This document shows positions 1-9,239 of a DNA stretch of 33,537 bases, one piece after another. A program made the translations under genes and the position numbers. The first letter of the stretch is position 1. Each line of letters starts with the position of its first letter. Origin of the DNA: an uncultured Collinsella sp. (GTDB lineage Bacteria; Actinomycetota; Coriobacteriia; Coriobacteriales; Coriobacteriaceae); contig CABVAS010000003.1 in NCBI GenBank assembly GCA_902496375.1, forward strand, positions 1 to 33,537. Reading direction: 5' to 3'. The notes under the pieces were generated by a model. It did not search any database. It saw only the letters and a program-made list of their open reading frames with translations, and was not told the DNA's origin.

Positions 1-1383
1 GAGCGAGCGGGCGTTGAGCGCATCGGCCTTGCGCTCGCGAATGGAAGCGTGGGCCTCCTGGCGGGCGGTGCGATCGGCAGAATCCGCCGCTGCCACGCGC
101 ACGCGGTCGCCGATAGCGCCGACATTTTCGGGCGCCGCGGTCAGCGACTCCTCAAAGGTAATGCCCTCGTCGCCAAAGGTGAGCTCCATCGACTCGCGCG
201 CACCGCGGTCGGGAATGGCAAACACGCAGGCGTAGCGCTTGCCCACGACTTCCTGAATGCGCGTCATAAAGCGATTGTCCGAGCCCGCAATGGCCGGCTG
301 CTCAATCTTGAGCTCCGCCGTCACCGCGCCGCCGGCACGGATCAGGCTCACGTAGTTCAGGCGCTGCTGGGCACCAAAATCGAGCTGCTGGGCACGTACA
401 TACAGGCCATCCAGCCGGTCAATCCCTGCCTCGCCAGCACGCGCCTCGATATCCTCGTAGGCACGCAGGCAATCGTCGAACAGCGAGCGCGGCTCGGACA
501 GCACCACGAGCGCCTTGCCGCTCACGTGCGCCAGCGGGCTCACGGTCTGGCCGTACATTACCGGCAAAAAGCGGTCGAGCTCGGGTGTAACGATGCGCGC
601 ATCCACCATCTCGAGCAATGCGGCCAGCTTGCTGTCGTCCTGGCTGGCGCGATAGAGCGCCACATGCATGTTGTGGACGGCCTCGTCGGTAAGCGCCAGC
701 TCACGGCAGGGGAAGATCTCGATACTGTCCTCGTTACCGATGGTCTGCCCCGTGGAGCTCACCATGCGGCGTATGCGATCGATCTCGTCGCCAAAGAACT
801 CAATGCGCACGGGCGCTTTTTCCTGCGCGGGAAACACCTCGACGGTGTCGCCGTGCACGCGAAACAGACCGGGCGCGTCGGCGGCGCCGGCATTGGTGTA
901 GCCCATGCCCACTAGGCGCTGCGGCACCTCATCAAAAGGAATCTCCTCGCCCACCGCAAAGGTCGTGGACTCCCAATAGCGGCTCTCGACCGGCGGCACG
1001 CAGCGCAGCAGCGCGCGGGCCGAGGCAACCATGATGCAGTTGTCCCCGCGCACGATGCGCCCCAGAGCCTCGCAGCGCTGCGCCACCACGGCATCGTCGG
1101 GCGCCTGCTCGCGCCACGGATAGTCCTTGCGCTCGGGAAAACGGCACACGTGCGCCAGCCCCACGTAGGCGGCAAGGCTGCGCGCGGCGCGATCGGCCGC
1201 ATCCTCGCCACTCACAATGTAGACCGTCGGGCGCGGACGGCGCGCAAACTGGGCGGCCGCCATAAGCGTGCGGCCCGACTGCGACACGGCCAGCGTCACG
1301 TCCTCGCCGGCATCGAGTCCGGCCTCGACGGTCTGCAGCGCCTCGGCAGTGTAGAGCTGCGCGGCTATACGGTGAATGAGCAT
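1..1383 (-). CDS. mfd: Transcription-repair coupling factor Mfd, N-terminal part (cut by window edge)
   Basis: Mfd removes RNA polymerase stalled at DNA lesions and recruits UvrA for nucleotide excision repair. About 460 residues are visible; the family is near 1,150 residues, so the RNA-polymerase-binding and helicase domains lie beyond the left edge. The visible part matches the UvrB-like N-terminal module: a degenerate Rossmann segment from about residue 25, then near residue 160 a GYTN...PGLFRVHGDTVEVFP segment and EFFGDEIDRI, the shared UvrB/Mfd signature. The ATG at 1383 has a strong GGAGG 6 nt upstream. A terminator-like hairpin lies only about 25 nt upstream of the start, so mfd is probably not a simple read-through of nth. 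UvrB itself is the alternative, but the long N-terminus and the absence of a helicase Walker A near residue 40 favour Mfd. Confidence 0.85.
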   Translation of the reverse strand, partial: MLIHRIAAQLYTAEALQTVEAGLDAGEDVTLAVSQSGRTLMAAAQFARRPRPTVYIVSGEDAADRAARSLAAYVGLAHVCRFPERKDYPWREQAPDDAVVAQRCEALGRIVRGDNCIMVASARALLRCVPPVESRYWESTTFAVGEEIPFDEVPQRLVGMGYTNAGAADAPGLFRVHGDTVEVFPAQEKAPVRIEFFGDEIDRIRRMVSSTGQTIGNEDSIEIFPCRELALTDEAVHNMHVALYRASQDDSKLAALLEMVDARIVTPELDRFLPVMYGQTVSPLAHVSGKALVVLSEPRSLFDDCLRAYEDIEARAGEAGIDRLDGLYVRAQQLDFGAQQRLNYVSLIRAGGAVTAELKIEQPAIAGSDNRFMTRIQEVVGKRYACVFAIPDRGARESMELTFGDEGITFEESLTAAPENVGAIGDRVRVAAADSADRTARQEAHASIRERKADALNARSL

Positions 1384-1408
1384 GCTGTTCCTCCGGCATC
1401 GCAACGCC

Positions 1409-1437
1409 AAAAGCCCGCCGGGGCAAGCTCGGCGGGT
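1409..1437 (-). terminator. Terminator-like hairpin between nth and mfd
   Basis: On the minus strand a 7 bp GC stem (CCCGCCG/CGGCGGG, plus positions 1414-1420 and 1430-1436) is followed by TTTT. It lies about 100 nt past the nth stop and only about 25 nt before the mfd ATG, so it may end nth transcription or act as a leader attenuator for mfd. Confidence 0.6.
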
Positions 1438-1540
1438 CGTACGTCAAATACATTGTCTGTCATGGTAGCGCATGGAGAGGACTCCGGCTCAAGGGCAAAC
1501 CCAGCCCCGCAAAAAACGCCAGACGAAAATGCGTTCCGCC

Positions 1541-2206
1541 CTACCCCGCTACGCGCACGCTGGGGCACAAATCTGCCAGCGGACACTCGTCACACTTGGG
1601 TTTGCGGGCATCACAGATCTCGCGACCGAAGGTGATCCACTGATGGTTGACCGACTCCCAATACTCGTGCGGCAAAATCTTGAGCAAATCCTGCTCGGTC
1701 TTGAGCGGCTCCTTGGCATGCGTCTTGGGACTCAGCATCAGGCGGTGCGCAATGCGGTTGACGTGCGTGTCCACCGCAATGCCCTCCACGATGCCATACC
1801 CCACGTTGAGCACGATGTTCGCCGTCTTGCGTCCCACGCCCGGCAGCTTCACGAGTTCCTTCATGTCGGCCGGCACCTCGCCGCCATAGTCGGCGACGAT
1901 CATCTGCGCGGCCTCGACGGCATGCTTGGCTTTGCTCTTGTAGAAGCCGAGTGACTTGATGGTGCCCGCCACGTCAGCCACGCTCGCCCCGGCCATGGCC
2001 TCGGGCGTGGGCCACTGGGCAAACAGCTTCGGCGTCACCTTGTTGACCTGCGCGTCGGTCGTTTGCGCCGAGAGCAGCACCGCAATCAGCAGGCGGAAGG
2101 GATTCTCGTGGTCCAAAAAGCACTCGACCGGGCCATAGCGACGGTTGAGGCGCTCACACACCTCAACGGCGCGCTCTCGTTTGGCGGCATTGGTCTCGCG
2201 TGGCAT
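1541..2206 (-). CDS. nth: Endonuclease III (HhH-GPD DNA glycosylase/AP lyase)
   Basis: Bifunctional base-excision repair glycosylase and AP lyase for oxidised pyrimidines, 221 residues, normal length for the family. The helix-hairpin-helix LPGVGRKTA (121-129) carries the catalytic Lys127, and VDTHVNRIAHRL carries the catalytic Asp146. The [4Fe-4S] ligands are C198, C205, C208 and C214 in the classic C-x6-C-x2-C-x5-C spacing. I chose the ATG at 2206 because GAGGAG sits 5 nt upstream; an in-frame start at 2230 would add 8 unlikely residues. It lies 63 bp downstream of the ABC exporter on the same strand and just upstream of mfd, so two DNA repair genes are adjacent. Confidence 0.95.
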   Translation of the reverse strand: MPRETNAAKRERAVEVCERLNRRYGPVECFLDHENPFRLLIAVLLSAQTTDAQVNKVTPKLFAQWPTPEAMAGASVADVAGTIKSLGFYKSKAKHAVEAAQMIVADYGGEVPADMKELVKLPGVGRKTANIVLNVGYGIVEGIAVDTHVNRIAHRLMLSPKTHAKEPLKTEQDLLKILPHEYWESVNHQWITFGREICDARKPKCDECPLADLCPSVRVAG

Positions 2207-2269
2207 AACGACTCCTCGGCTCAACGGCACAATAAACTTATGGACACAATTGTCCCACGTCCGAGACGC

Positions 2270-4072
<1,803 letters not shown>

Positions 4073-4199
4073 GGGCTTCCTTTCGCATCTGATTGGGCGA
4101 AACGCCATTGTTGCACATTGGAGCACGCTCCAGACAAGTGCGATACGAAAAGCGGTAGGGCGCCCGCGTTTGCACCGGTGCCCCGCCGTCTTGTTGCAA

Positions 4200-5555
4200 T
4201 TAGTCCTCGTCTTCTTGGTCTGTGGGAAGGCCCGCGGGCGTGAGTCCCAAGATCTCATCGACTTGGTCGGCGTCTTCCAGTGCGTCGATGTCCTTGAGCT
4301 TGCGCTCCATTACGTTGGTGCGCGTGGTAATGATGCCCTCGACCGTTTTGCCCGCGGTCTCGATCTGCTGCTGGGCGCGGCGCAGCGCCTTTTGATAGCG
4401 CGGCAGCTCGGCCTTGACGGCGGAGAGCACGCGCAGTACGTCGTCGGTACGTTTTTGCAGCCTAAACGTCTGGTAGCTCATCTGCAGGCTGTTGAGAATG
4501 GCGGCCATAGTGCTGGGACCGGCAACGTTGACATGATAGTCGCGGCCCAGGGTTTCGATGAGCCCGGGTCGGCTGACGACCTCGGCGTACAGCCCCTCAA
4601 ACGGCACGAACATGATGCCAAAGTTGGTCGTTGCCGGCACACTCAGGTACTTTTCGCAGATGTCCTTTGCCTCGCGTTTCACCATCATATCGAGCGTCTT
4701 GCGCGCTGCGGCAACGGCCTCCGCATCGCCCGACTCCTGGGCGTCGAGCAGATGCTCGTACGCGTCGCCCGGGAATTTGGAGTCGATCGGCAGCAGCACG
4801 GGATCGCCCTCGTCTACCGGCAGCTTGACGGCAAACTCAACGCGCTCCGAGGCACCGGGCCTGGTGGCAACGTTTTCCAGATACTGGTCGGGTGTGAGGA
4901 TGTCCGTCAGGATCGCACCCAGCTGTACCTCGCCCAAAATGCCGCGCGCTTTTACATTGCCCAGCACACGCTTGAGGTCGCCTACGCCGGTGGCGATAGA
5001 TTGCATATCGCCCAGGCCCTTGTACACGGCCTCGAGCTGGTCGCTCACCTGCTTAAACGATGCCGAAAGTCGGTCGTTGAGCGTGCGAGAGAGCTTCTCG
5101 TCCACCGTCGCGCGCATCTGATCGAGCTGCACGTTGTTGTCTTCGCGGATGGCACCCAGCTGAGCATCGACCGTCTCGCGCACCTTGTCCAGGCGATGCT
5201 CGATGCCCTCGCGATTGGCGCCGAGCTGTTGGGCGGTCTCGCGGCGCAGATCATCCATCCGGTCACCGGCTTGCGAGAACTCGCGCGCGATGGTCAGGTA
5301 ACGTTGCTGCTCTACGGCCGCATCGGTCGTCTGCTGCTGCGCGATGGCATTGGCCGTGCGACGGGTTTCGGCCAGCGCGACGTTCAGGGCATCGAGCGCT
5401 TTGTTAGCCTGCTCGAGTGCTGCCAGCGTTTCCGCGCTACTGTCGCCACGCTCCCGCAACTCGGCACGCAGGCTCTTGAGTTGGAGGGCGCAAGCCACAG
5501 CAACCCCCACCGCCACCAAGGCGATCACAACAAGCACAATATCAATAGCAGACAT
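4200..5555 (-). CDS. rmuC: DNA recombination protein RmuC
   Basis: RmuC-family protein (451 residues), implicated in limiting recombination at inverted repeats. One N-terminal transmembrane helix at about residues 4-24, then a long coiled coil rich in Glu/Gln/Ala/Arg (about 28-190), then the RmuC nuclease-like domain containing GILGEVQLGAIL, LPIDSKFP and FGIMFVPFEGLYAEV. The ATG at 5555 is preferred; a TTG 33 nt upstream is in frame but poorly placed. The interval to the ABC exporter (4073-4199) holds a small GGAG-CACG-CTCC hairpin without a T tract, so the two may not be strictly co-transcribed. Confidence 0.9.
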   Translation of the reverse strand: MSAIDIVLVVIALVAVGVAVACALQLKSLRAELRERGDSSAETLAALEQANKALDALNVALAETRRTANAIAQQQTTDAAVEQQRYLTIAREFSQAGDRMDDLRRETAQQLGANREGIEHRLDKVRETVDAQLGAIREDNNVQLDQMRATVDEKLSRTLNDRLSASFKQVSDQLEAVYKGLGDMQSIATGVGDLKRVLGNVKARGILGEVQLGAILTDILTPDQYLENVATRPGASERVEFAVKLPVDEGDPVLLPIDSKFPGDAYEHLLDAQESGDAEAVAAARKTLDMMVKREAKDICEKYLSVPATTNFGIMFVPFEGLYAEVVSRPGLIETLGRDYHVNVAGPSTMAAILNSLQMSYQTFRLQKRTDDVLRVLSAVKAELPRYQKALRRAQQQIETAGKTVEGIITTRTNVMERKLKDIDALEDADQVDEILGLTPAGLPTDQEDED

Positions 5556-5606
5556 AAACTCCGCCCAACAAACCCAATCGAGCACCAATCAAAACCGCGA
5601 TCAATC

Positions 5607-6170
5607 TTACCCCGCCATACGCACCGGGCGCCCGGTCCCTTCTTGGGCGCCCCTCTCCTCCGCATATTCCATAATGCGGCGCGCCGTCTCCCTGCTCACC
5701 TTTGAGTCATCACCGGCTAAATATGCGTACACGTTTCCCTTATTCAGATTCAAATCGCGGCAGAGACCGTAGCGCGTTACGCCCGATTCCTCTAGCGCTC
5801 CCAACGTTCTTTTTCGCATCAGGGCGTTGATCCTTCTGTCCGCCACTGGCTTTTCCTTCACCGCTCTATACGCACGCCAAACGTTGGCATAACGATTAGG
5901 AAGTTTATCCTCGGCGCATAGAGATGCCAGGCTACCCGTTTGGGCGTACAAGGACAAAACGCCTCGGTAACCCTCTTCCATCCACGAACCCTCGGATAAG
6001 CCCAGAACGTATTCGGCTTTACCCTGTGCCAAAGCGAGCAAAAACAGGGGCTCCGCCACGCGCGGCGCAACCGTCGTCGCTTGCTTAACCAGTTTTCTAA
6101 AACTGAGCGACTGCTGTCCGGATAGCTCTCGGCAATAGCCTTTTAAGAATCCCTCAAAGGTCAGATTCAA
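5607..6170 (-). CDS. HTH protein, second gene of a nucleotidyltransferase module (possible antitoxin)
   Basis: 187-residue protein that I do not recognise as a named family. The N-terminal two thirds are helical with no catalytic motif. The C-terminal 60 residues (GVTRYGLCRDLNLNKGNVYA followed by a Ser/Arg-rich helix) look like an XRE/phage-type helix-turn-helix. The start is decided by the ribosome binding site: a TTG at 6170 overlaps the TGA stop of the upstream gene and has GGAGG 8 nt before it, so the two genes are translationally coupled. An open extension to 6290 merely overlaps the neighbour. The likely role is to bind DNA (perhaps the 6710 inverted repeat) and neutralise or regulate the nucleotidyltransferase; this is inference from context. 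Confidence 0.65.
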   Translation of the reverse strand: MNLTFEGFLKGYCRELSGQQSLSFRKLVKQATTVAPRVAEPLFLLALAQGKAEYVLGLSEGSWMEEGYRGVLSLYAQTGSLASLCAEDKLPNRYANVWRAYRAVKEKPVADRRINALMRKRTLGALEESGVTRYGLCRDLNLNKGNVYAYLAGDDSKVSRETARRIMEYAEERGAQEGTGRPVRMAG

Positions 6171-6697
6171 CCGAGCACCTCCTTTTTGTATTGCCTGTAT
6201 GCACAGACCATCTCTTGATAACTCCGCTCCGAAGGCGACGACGCCAGTGCTTCTCCCTCGTCGAATATAAGCCGTTCGAGCAGCCCCCAATCAAGTCGGT
6301 CGACGAATGCCTGACTATGAAGATCGATGATGTCGTTCGGACGGAAGGCATAGAGCTTCATTACCGCCAGATCCTCCAAGGATGGCGTAAAGTACCTGAT
6401 AAAACGCGCCCCAATATCCAAGGGGATCAAACGATCTTCGTAATTGAATGGCATCTGATTACAATATGCCACCGCCATACCATTCACCTCGGGGTATCGA
6501 GCTATGATCTCGCGGAGGCACCTGTCCGCCTCAAACACATCGATGTCATGTGTAACCGAACGATTCGTCACATCGTTTAGCATGAAGGCGCTTCCTCCCA
6601 CCAATACAACGCTCGGCCTGTCGTCTCTTGGACCTATTTCCAGCTCTGCCTCTTCGTCAATGCCCAACAGAGTCTGCTCTAAATCCTGCTTATACAT
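6167..6697 (-). CDS. DUF6036-type nucleotidyltransferase-like protein (possible toxin)
   Basis: 176-residue protein with the hallmarks of a minimal nucleotidyltransferase fold: VLVGGSAFML (31-40, Gly-Gly-Ser) followed by THDIDVF, giving the acidic pair Asp51/Asp53. A second conserved block, SLEDLAVMKLYAFRPNDIID (106-125), includes Lys114 and a D-x2-D, as in DUF6036 and AbiEii-like proteins. Such domains are often toxins paired with a DNA-binding antitoxin. The ATG at 6697 has AGGA 7 nt upstream and a perfect inverted repeat at 6710-6730. The stop overlaps the start of the HTH gene (TTGA). Codon use and base composition appear less GC-rich than in neighbours, hinting at acquisition. A metabolic nucleotidyltransferase is the alternative. 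Confidence 0.7.
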   Translation of the reverse strand: MYKQDLEQTLLGIDEEAELEIGPRDDRPSVVLVGGSAFMLNDVTNRSVTHDIDVFEADRCLREIIARYPEVNGMAVAYCNQMPFNYEDRLIPLDIGARFIRYFTPSLEDLAVMKLYAFRPNDIIDLHSQAFVDRLDWGLLERLIFDEGEALASSPSERSYQEMVCAYRQYKKEVLG

Positions 6698-6709
6698 AAC
6701 AAATCCTAT

Positions 6710-6730
6710 TATTATTCAACTTCAATAATA
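6710..6730. promoter_or_regulatory. Perfect inverted repeat upstream of the nucleotidyltransferase module (candidate operator)
   Basis: TATTATT, a 7 nt spacer, then AATAATA form a perfect dyad 12 bp upstream of the start codon at 6697. It is AT-rich in an otherwise GC-rich region. Its place over the expected promoter or leader suggests autoregulation by the HTH partner; this is inference. Confidence 0.5.
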
Positions 6731-6820
6731 CTATTCAGTCGCACGACAGGACCAACAGGATGCAAGAATTCCGCTCGTGGCGATAATCCCTACACCCTAG
6801 AAGTCCTAATGTTACAAACG

Positions 6821-7243
6821 CTAGCTCTCCCAGCCGGTGCGGATGGTTGTTATGACGTCGCCTAGGCGCTGGCCCAGGGCCGCTAGATGTTGGAGCACCT
6901 CGTTGGGCGATGCGCCGTTGAGGATGCACGTGAGGGCATACGACGCCAGAAAGATGACCGCAAGCCCCAGCGGGATGAGCACGATCATCGCCAATGTGCG
7001 CAGGCGCTGGCCCACGCGGCGACGACGCGCACGACGCTTGTCGAACGCGAGCTCCTGCGCATATGAATCTTGCTGTACGGAATAGGCCTCTGGTGCCGAT
7101 TCGCCCGCAGGCGAAACCACAGGCGTGGCATTTTGCGCAGGGGGCTGGGCTGCCGCCCCCTGCATTTGCATCTCCATGAGTCGTTGCTGCTGACGCAGCA
7201 TGCGCTCAGCTTGTTGCTGCGGAGTCTCAAGAAACAGATCCAT
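6821..7243 (-). CDS. Small single-pass membrane protein of unknown function
   Basis: 140 residues, not recognised. The N-terminal third is Gln/Met-rich and probably a coiled coil (PQQQAERMLRQQQRLMEMQM), followed by a Pro/Ala linker, a strongly basic patch DKRRARRRRVGQRLR, and one hydrophobic helix (about residues 89-110). A short amphipathic C-terminal tail follows. The basic patch before the helix predicts a cytoplasmic N-terminus. The ATG at 7243 has GGAGG 5 nt upstream; another start 12 nt earlier is in frame. No operon partner is evident: about 435 bp without a gene lies upstream and the DUF6036 module lies downstream. Confidence 0.75.
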   Translation of the reverse strand: MDLFLETPQQQAERMLRQQQRLMEMQMQGAAAQPPAQNATPVVSPAGESAPEAYSVQQDSYAQELAFDKRRARRRRVGQRLRTLAMIVLIPLGLAVIFLASYALTCILNGASPNEVLQHLAALGQRLGDVITTIRTGWES

Positions 7244-7496
7244 GCTGGCCTCCAAAATCGGAGCATTCGACGCTTACGACCAGCATCCCGCACCGCCATG
7301 ACCGCGACAACGCAATCGCCGGCAATAGCCACAAAGTTTCTTTTGCTCAAAAGCTGTCGAAAAGCTCAACAACTCCCCTACCAGCACTTTCTCTGAGCTT
7401 TTTTCGTCAGCAATCTTTTGGCCTTCCACCCTTACGCCAACTGACCAAAATCTAACCAAAAGCTTGACGAAAATTGTGGAGACCGGGACCCCCAAA
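7244..7496. other. Intergenic region without a supported gene
   Basis: Leader of the small membrane protein gene on the minus strand. It is richer in A/T than its surroundings and carries repeated TTTTG/CAAAA motifs (for example AGCTTTTCGACAGCTTTTGA on the minus strand near 7350). A 73-codon open frame starts at a TTG inside it but has no ribosome binding site or recognisable domain, so I see no gene. Confidence 0.5.
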
Positions 7497-7662
7497 CAAA
7501 ACGTGCCGCCCCATAAGGGACGGCACGCAAACTTCTTATCTGCTTTTCTGTAACGAGCACGCGACGACTCAACGCCGGAGCGCAGGGCGGGGAAACCTTT
7601 GCCTCGCGCGACCCTGCGAAGCCGTGAGCGAGAGGGAAAGGTTTCCCCGCCCTGCGCTCCGT
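7497..7662 (-). repeat. Dispersed hairpin element, copy 1 (terminator hairpin plus 24 bp stem)
   Basis: Starts 16 bp after the stop of the gene ending at 7679 (minus). Two parts: a perfect 24 bp inverted repeat with arms 7577-7600 and 7637-7660, and a terminator-like hairpin (GTGCCGTCCC-TTAT-GGGGCGGCAC, one mismatch) followed by TTTTGTTT on the minus strand near 7500. The same unit recurs at 8397-8566. It probably serves as the transcript end of the gene before it. Confidence 0.85.
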
Positions 7663-7678
7663 GGTCGGTGAGGACAGA

Positions 7679-8311
7679 CTACATGCCCGCGAGACCGCGG
7701 GCGGCGGTGGCGCACATAAACGCCAAGGCTAAAATCACGAGCGAGCCCGCAATGTCTGCCAGCACGCCCATTACGCGGCGCTCAAACAACCAGCTCTCAA
7801 AGTGCGGGGCGACGTTGCGCCAAACACGCCACAGCAAGATGCCCATACCGATGACGCCCGGGATATTGAGCAGTAGGATCTCGGAGCACAAAAGACCGAT
7901 CAGGTTACCGGCGGCAAAGCCCGCATCACCCTCGCAGTATTTGCGATAAATCATGTACAGCATGTACGCCACAAACGGCTGCAGGCACGCAGAAATAAAC
8001 GTGACCACCATCGAGGGCTCCTGCGAAAAGACCTCGGTGAGCTTATCCACACTCGTGGCATCCTTAGAGGCCAGGAACAGGCCAATGACCACCACAGGCA
8101 CCACGCCCAAGATGACCTCGACCATCGTAAACAGCTTGGCGGTCAAGTCCTCACTAGCCGAATTCAAATGGGGCGCCCACTCAGGATGAGCATGCGCACC
8201 GACCTTCTTGTCCTTCTCAGCACGATCGGCCTTTTTACCCTCGGCAACCCGACGACCAGGATCCTTGCGAGTTCCCGCCGCAGCAACCCGAGCCCGAGAC
8301 TTCTTACCCAT
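7679..8311 (-). CDS. Multi-pass membrane protein of unknown function
   Basis: 210 residues, not assigned to a named family. A highly charged cytoplasmic N-terminal tail of about 45 residues (MGKKSRARVAAAGTRKD and further Lys/Arg/Glu) is followed by about four hydrophobic segments, near residues 62-82, 99-120, 134-158 and 180-205. A Cys and Tyr-rich loop (YMIYRKYCEGD) lies in the middle. The ATG at 8311 has GAGG about 8 nt upstream and fits better than the in-frame start at 8320. Its 3' end abuts the first hairpin element and its 5' side faces the second, so the gene is bracketed by the two repeat copies and appears monocistronic. Confidence 0.75.
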   Translation of the reverse strand: MGKKSRARVAAAGTRKDPGRRVAEGKKADRAEKDKKVGAHAHPEWAPHLNSASEDLTAKLFTMVEVILGVVPVVVIGLFLASKDATSVDKLTEVFSQEPSMVVTFISACLQPFVAYMLYMIYRKYCEGDAGFAAGNLIGLLCSEILLLNIPGVIGMGILLWRVWRNVAPHFESWLFERRVMGVLADIAGSLVILALAFMCATAARGLAGM

Positions 8312-8396
8312 AACCAACACCTCACAAGAGGAAACGAATAGCCAACGCTACCCAGTGTACCCTCTAAGCAACGTCACCGCCCCAACCGGCCCCCAC

Positions 8397-8566
8397 AAAA
8401 ACGTGCCGCCCCATAAGGGGCGGCACACAAACTTTTTTATCAGCTTTTCTGTAGCGAGCACGCGACGACCCGAAGCCGGAGCGCAGGGCGGGGAAATACC
8501 TTTGCCTCGCGCGACCCTGCGGAGCCGTGAGCGAGAGGGAAAGGTATTTCCCCGCCCTGCGCTCCG
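8397..8566 (-). repeat. Dispersed hairpin element, copy 2 (terminator hairpin plus 26 bp stem)
   Basis: Second copy of the 7497-7662 unit, starting 19 bp after the rubrerythrin stop (minus). The large inverted repeat has arms 8478-8503 and 8540-8565, 26 bp and perfect. Compared with copy 1 each arm has a TA inserted at the matching place, so pairing is kept. The small hairpin GTGCCGCCCC-TTAT-GGGGCGGCAC is perfect here and is followed by TTTTTG on the minus strand. Confidence 0.85.
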
Positions 8567-8585
8567 CAGCAGCCAGCGCCACGCG

Positions 8586-9125
8586 CTAGTAGTTCACCAC
8601 CTGCTCCTCAAAGTACGCCTTGGGGTGGTTACACACCGGGCACACCTCGGGCGCCTCGGCACCCACATGCAGGTGTCCGCAGTTCAGGCACTTCCACACC
8701 TTTACGCCCTCGCGCTCAAACACTTCGCCCGACTCGATGCGCTCGACGAGTTTGTTGTAGCGCTCCTCGTGGGCCTTCTCGACGGCGGCGACACCACGGA
8801 ACTTCTCGGCGATCTCGGCAAAGCCCTCCTCCTCGGCGGTCTTGGCGAACTCGTCGTACATCGTGGTCCACTCGTAGTTCTCGCCCGCGGCGGCGTCGCG
8901 CAGGTTGTCCAGAGTGCCCGGAACGGCACCGTCGTGCAGATACTTAAACCACAGCTTGGCGTGCTCGGACTCGTTGCCCGCCGTCTCGGCAAAGATATTC
9001 GAAATCTGAACGTAGCCATCCTTCTTGGCCTTAGATGCGTAGTAGCGATACTTGGTGTGTGCCTGGGACTCACCGGCAAAAGCGGTCTCGAGGTTCTTCT
9101 TGGTTTGGGAATTCTCAAAATCCAT
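8586..9125 (-). CDS. rbr: Rubrerythrin (peroxidase, diiron plus rubredoxin domains)
   Basis: Cytoplasmic diiron protein that reduces hydrogen peroxide in anaerobes; 179 residues. The four-helix ferritin-like domain shows the diiron ligand motifs FAGESQAHTKY, ETAGNESEHA, GENYEW and VAAVEKAHEERY. The C-terminal rubredoxin-like domain has CLNCGH and CPVCNHP, the two Cys pairs that bind one iron. The ATG at 9125 has AGGGAAG about 8 nt upstream. It lies 114 bp downstream of the MutY-like gene and in the same direction as the Rrf2 regulator, suggesting a shared response to oxidants. A hairpin element at 8397-8566 closes the transcript. Confidence 0.95.
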   Translation of the reverse strand: MDFENSQTKKNLETAFAGESQAHTKYRYYASKAKKDGYVQISNIFAETAGNESEHAKLWFKYLHDGAVPGTLDNLRDAAAGENYEWTTMYDEFAKTAEEEGFAEIAEKFRGVAAVEKAHEERYNKLVERIESGEVFEREGVKVWKCLNCGHLHVGAEAPEVCPVCNHPKAYFEEQVVNY

Positions 9126-9239
9126 AGGTGTACTTCCCTTCAACACGTGCCGCCCATAGGCTTTGAGCGACCTTGTCTTTAGGATGCCCTCAAGCCGCGA
9201 ATTTAAACCTTACAATCCCGTTCTTCAGATTTGAGCGGG

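Noticed and set aside
1..1383. UvrB as the partial gene at the left edge
   Set aside because: The start is known here and no Walker A follows within the first 60 residues; the UvrB-like motif appears near residue 160, as in Mfd.
7274..7495. 73-codon minus-strand open frame
   Set aside because: It begins at a TTG inside the hairpin element, has no ribosome binding site, and its composition does not look coding.
8208..9182. Long plus-strand open frame over the repeat and rubrerythrin
   Set aside because: It reads antisense through rubrerythrin, which has clear metal motifs, and through a repeated hairpin element.
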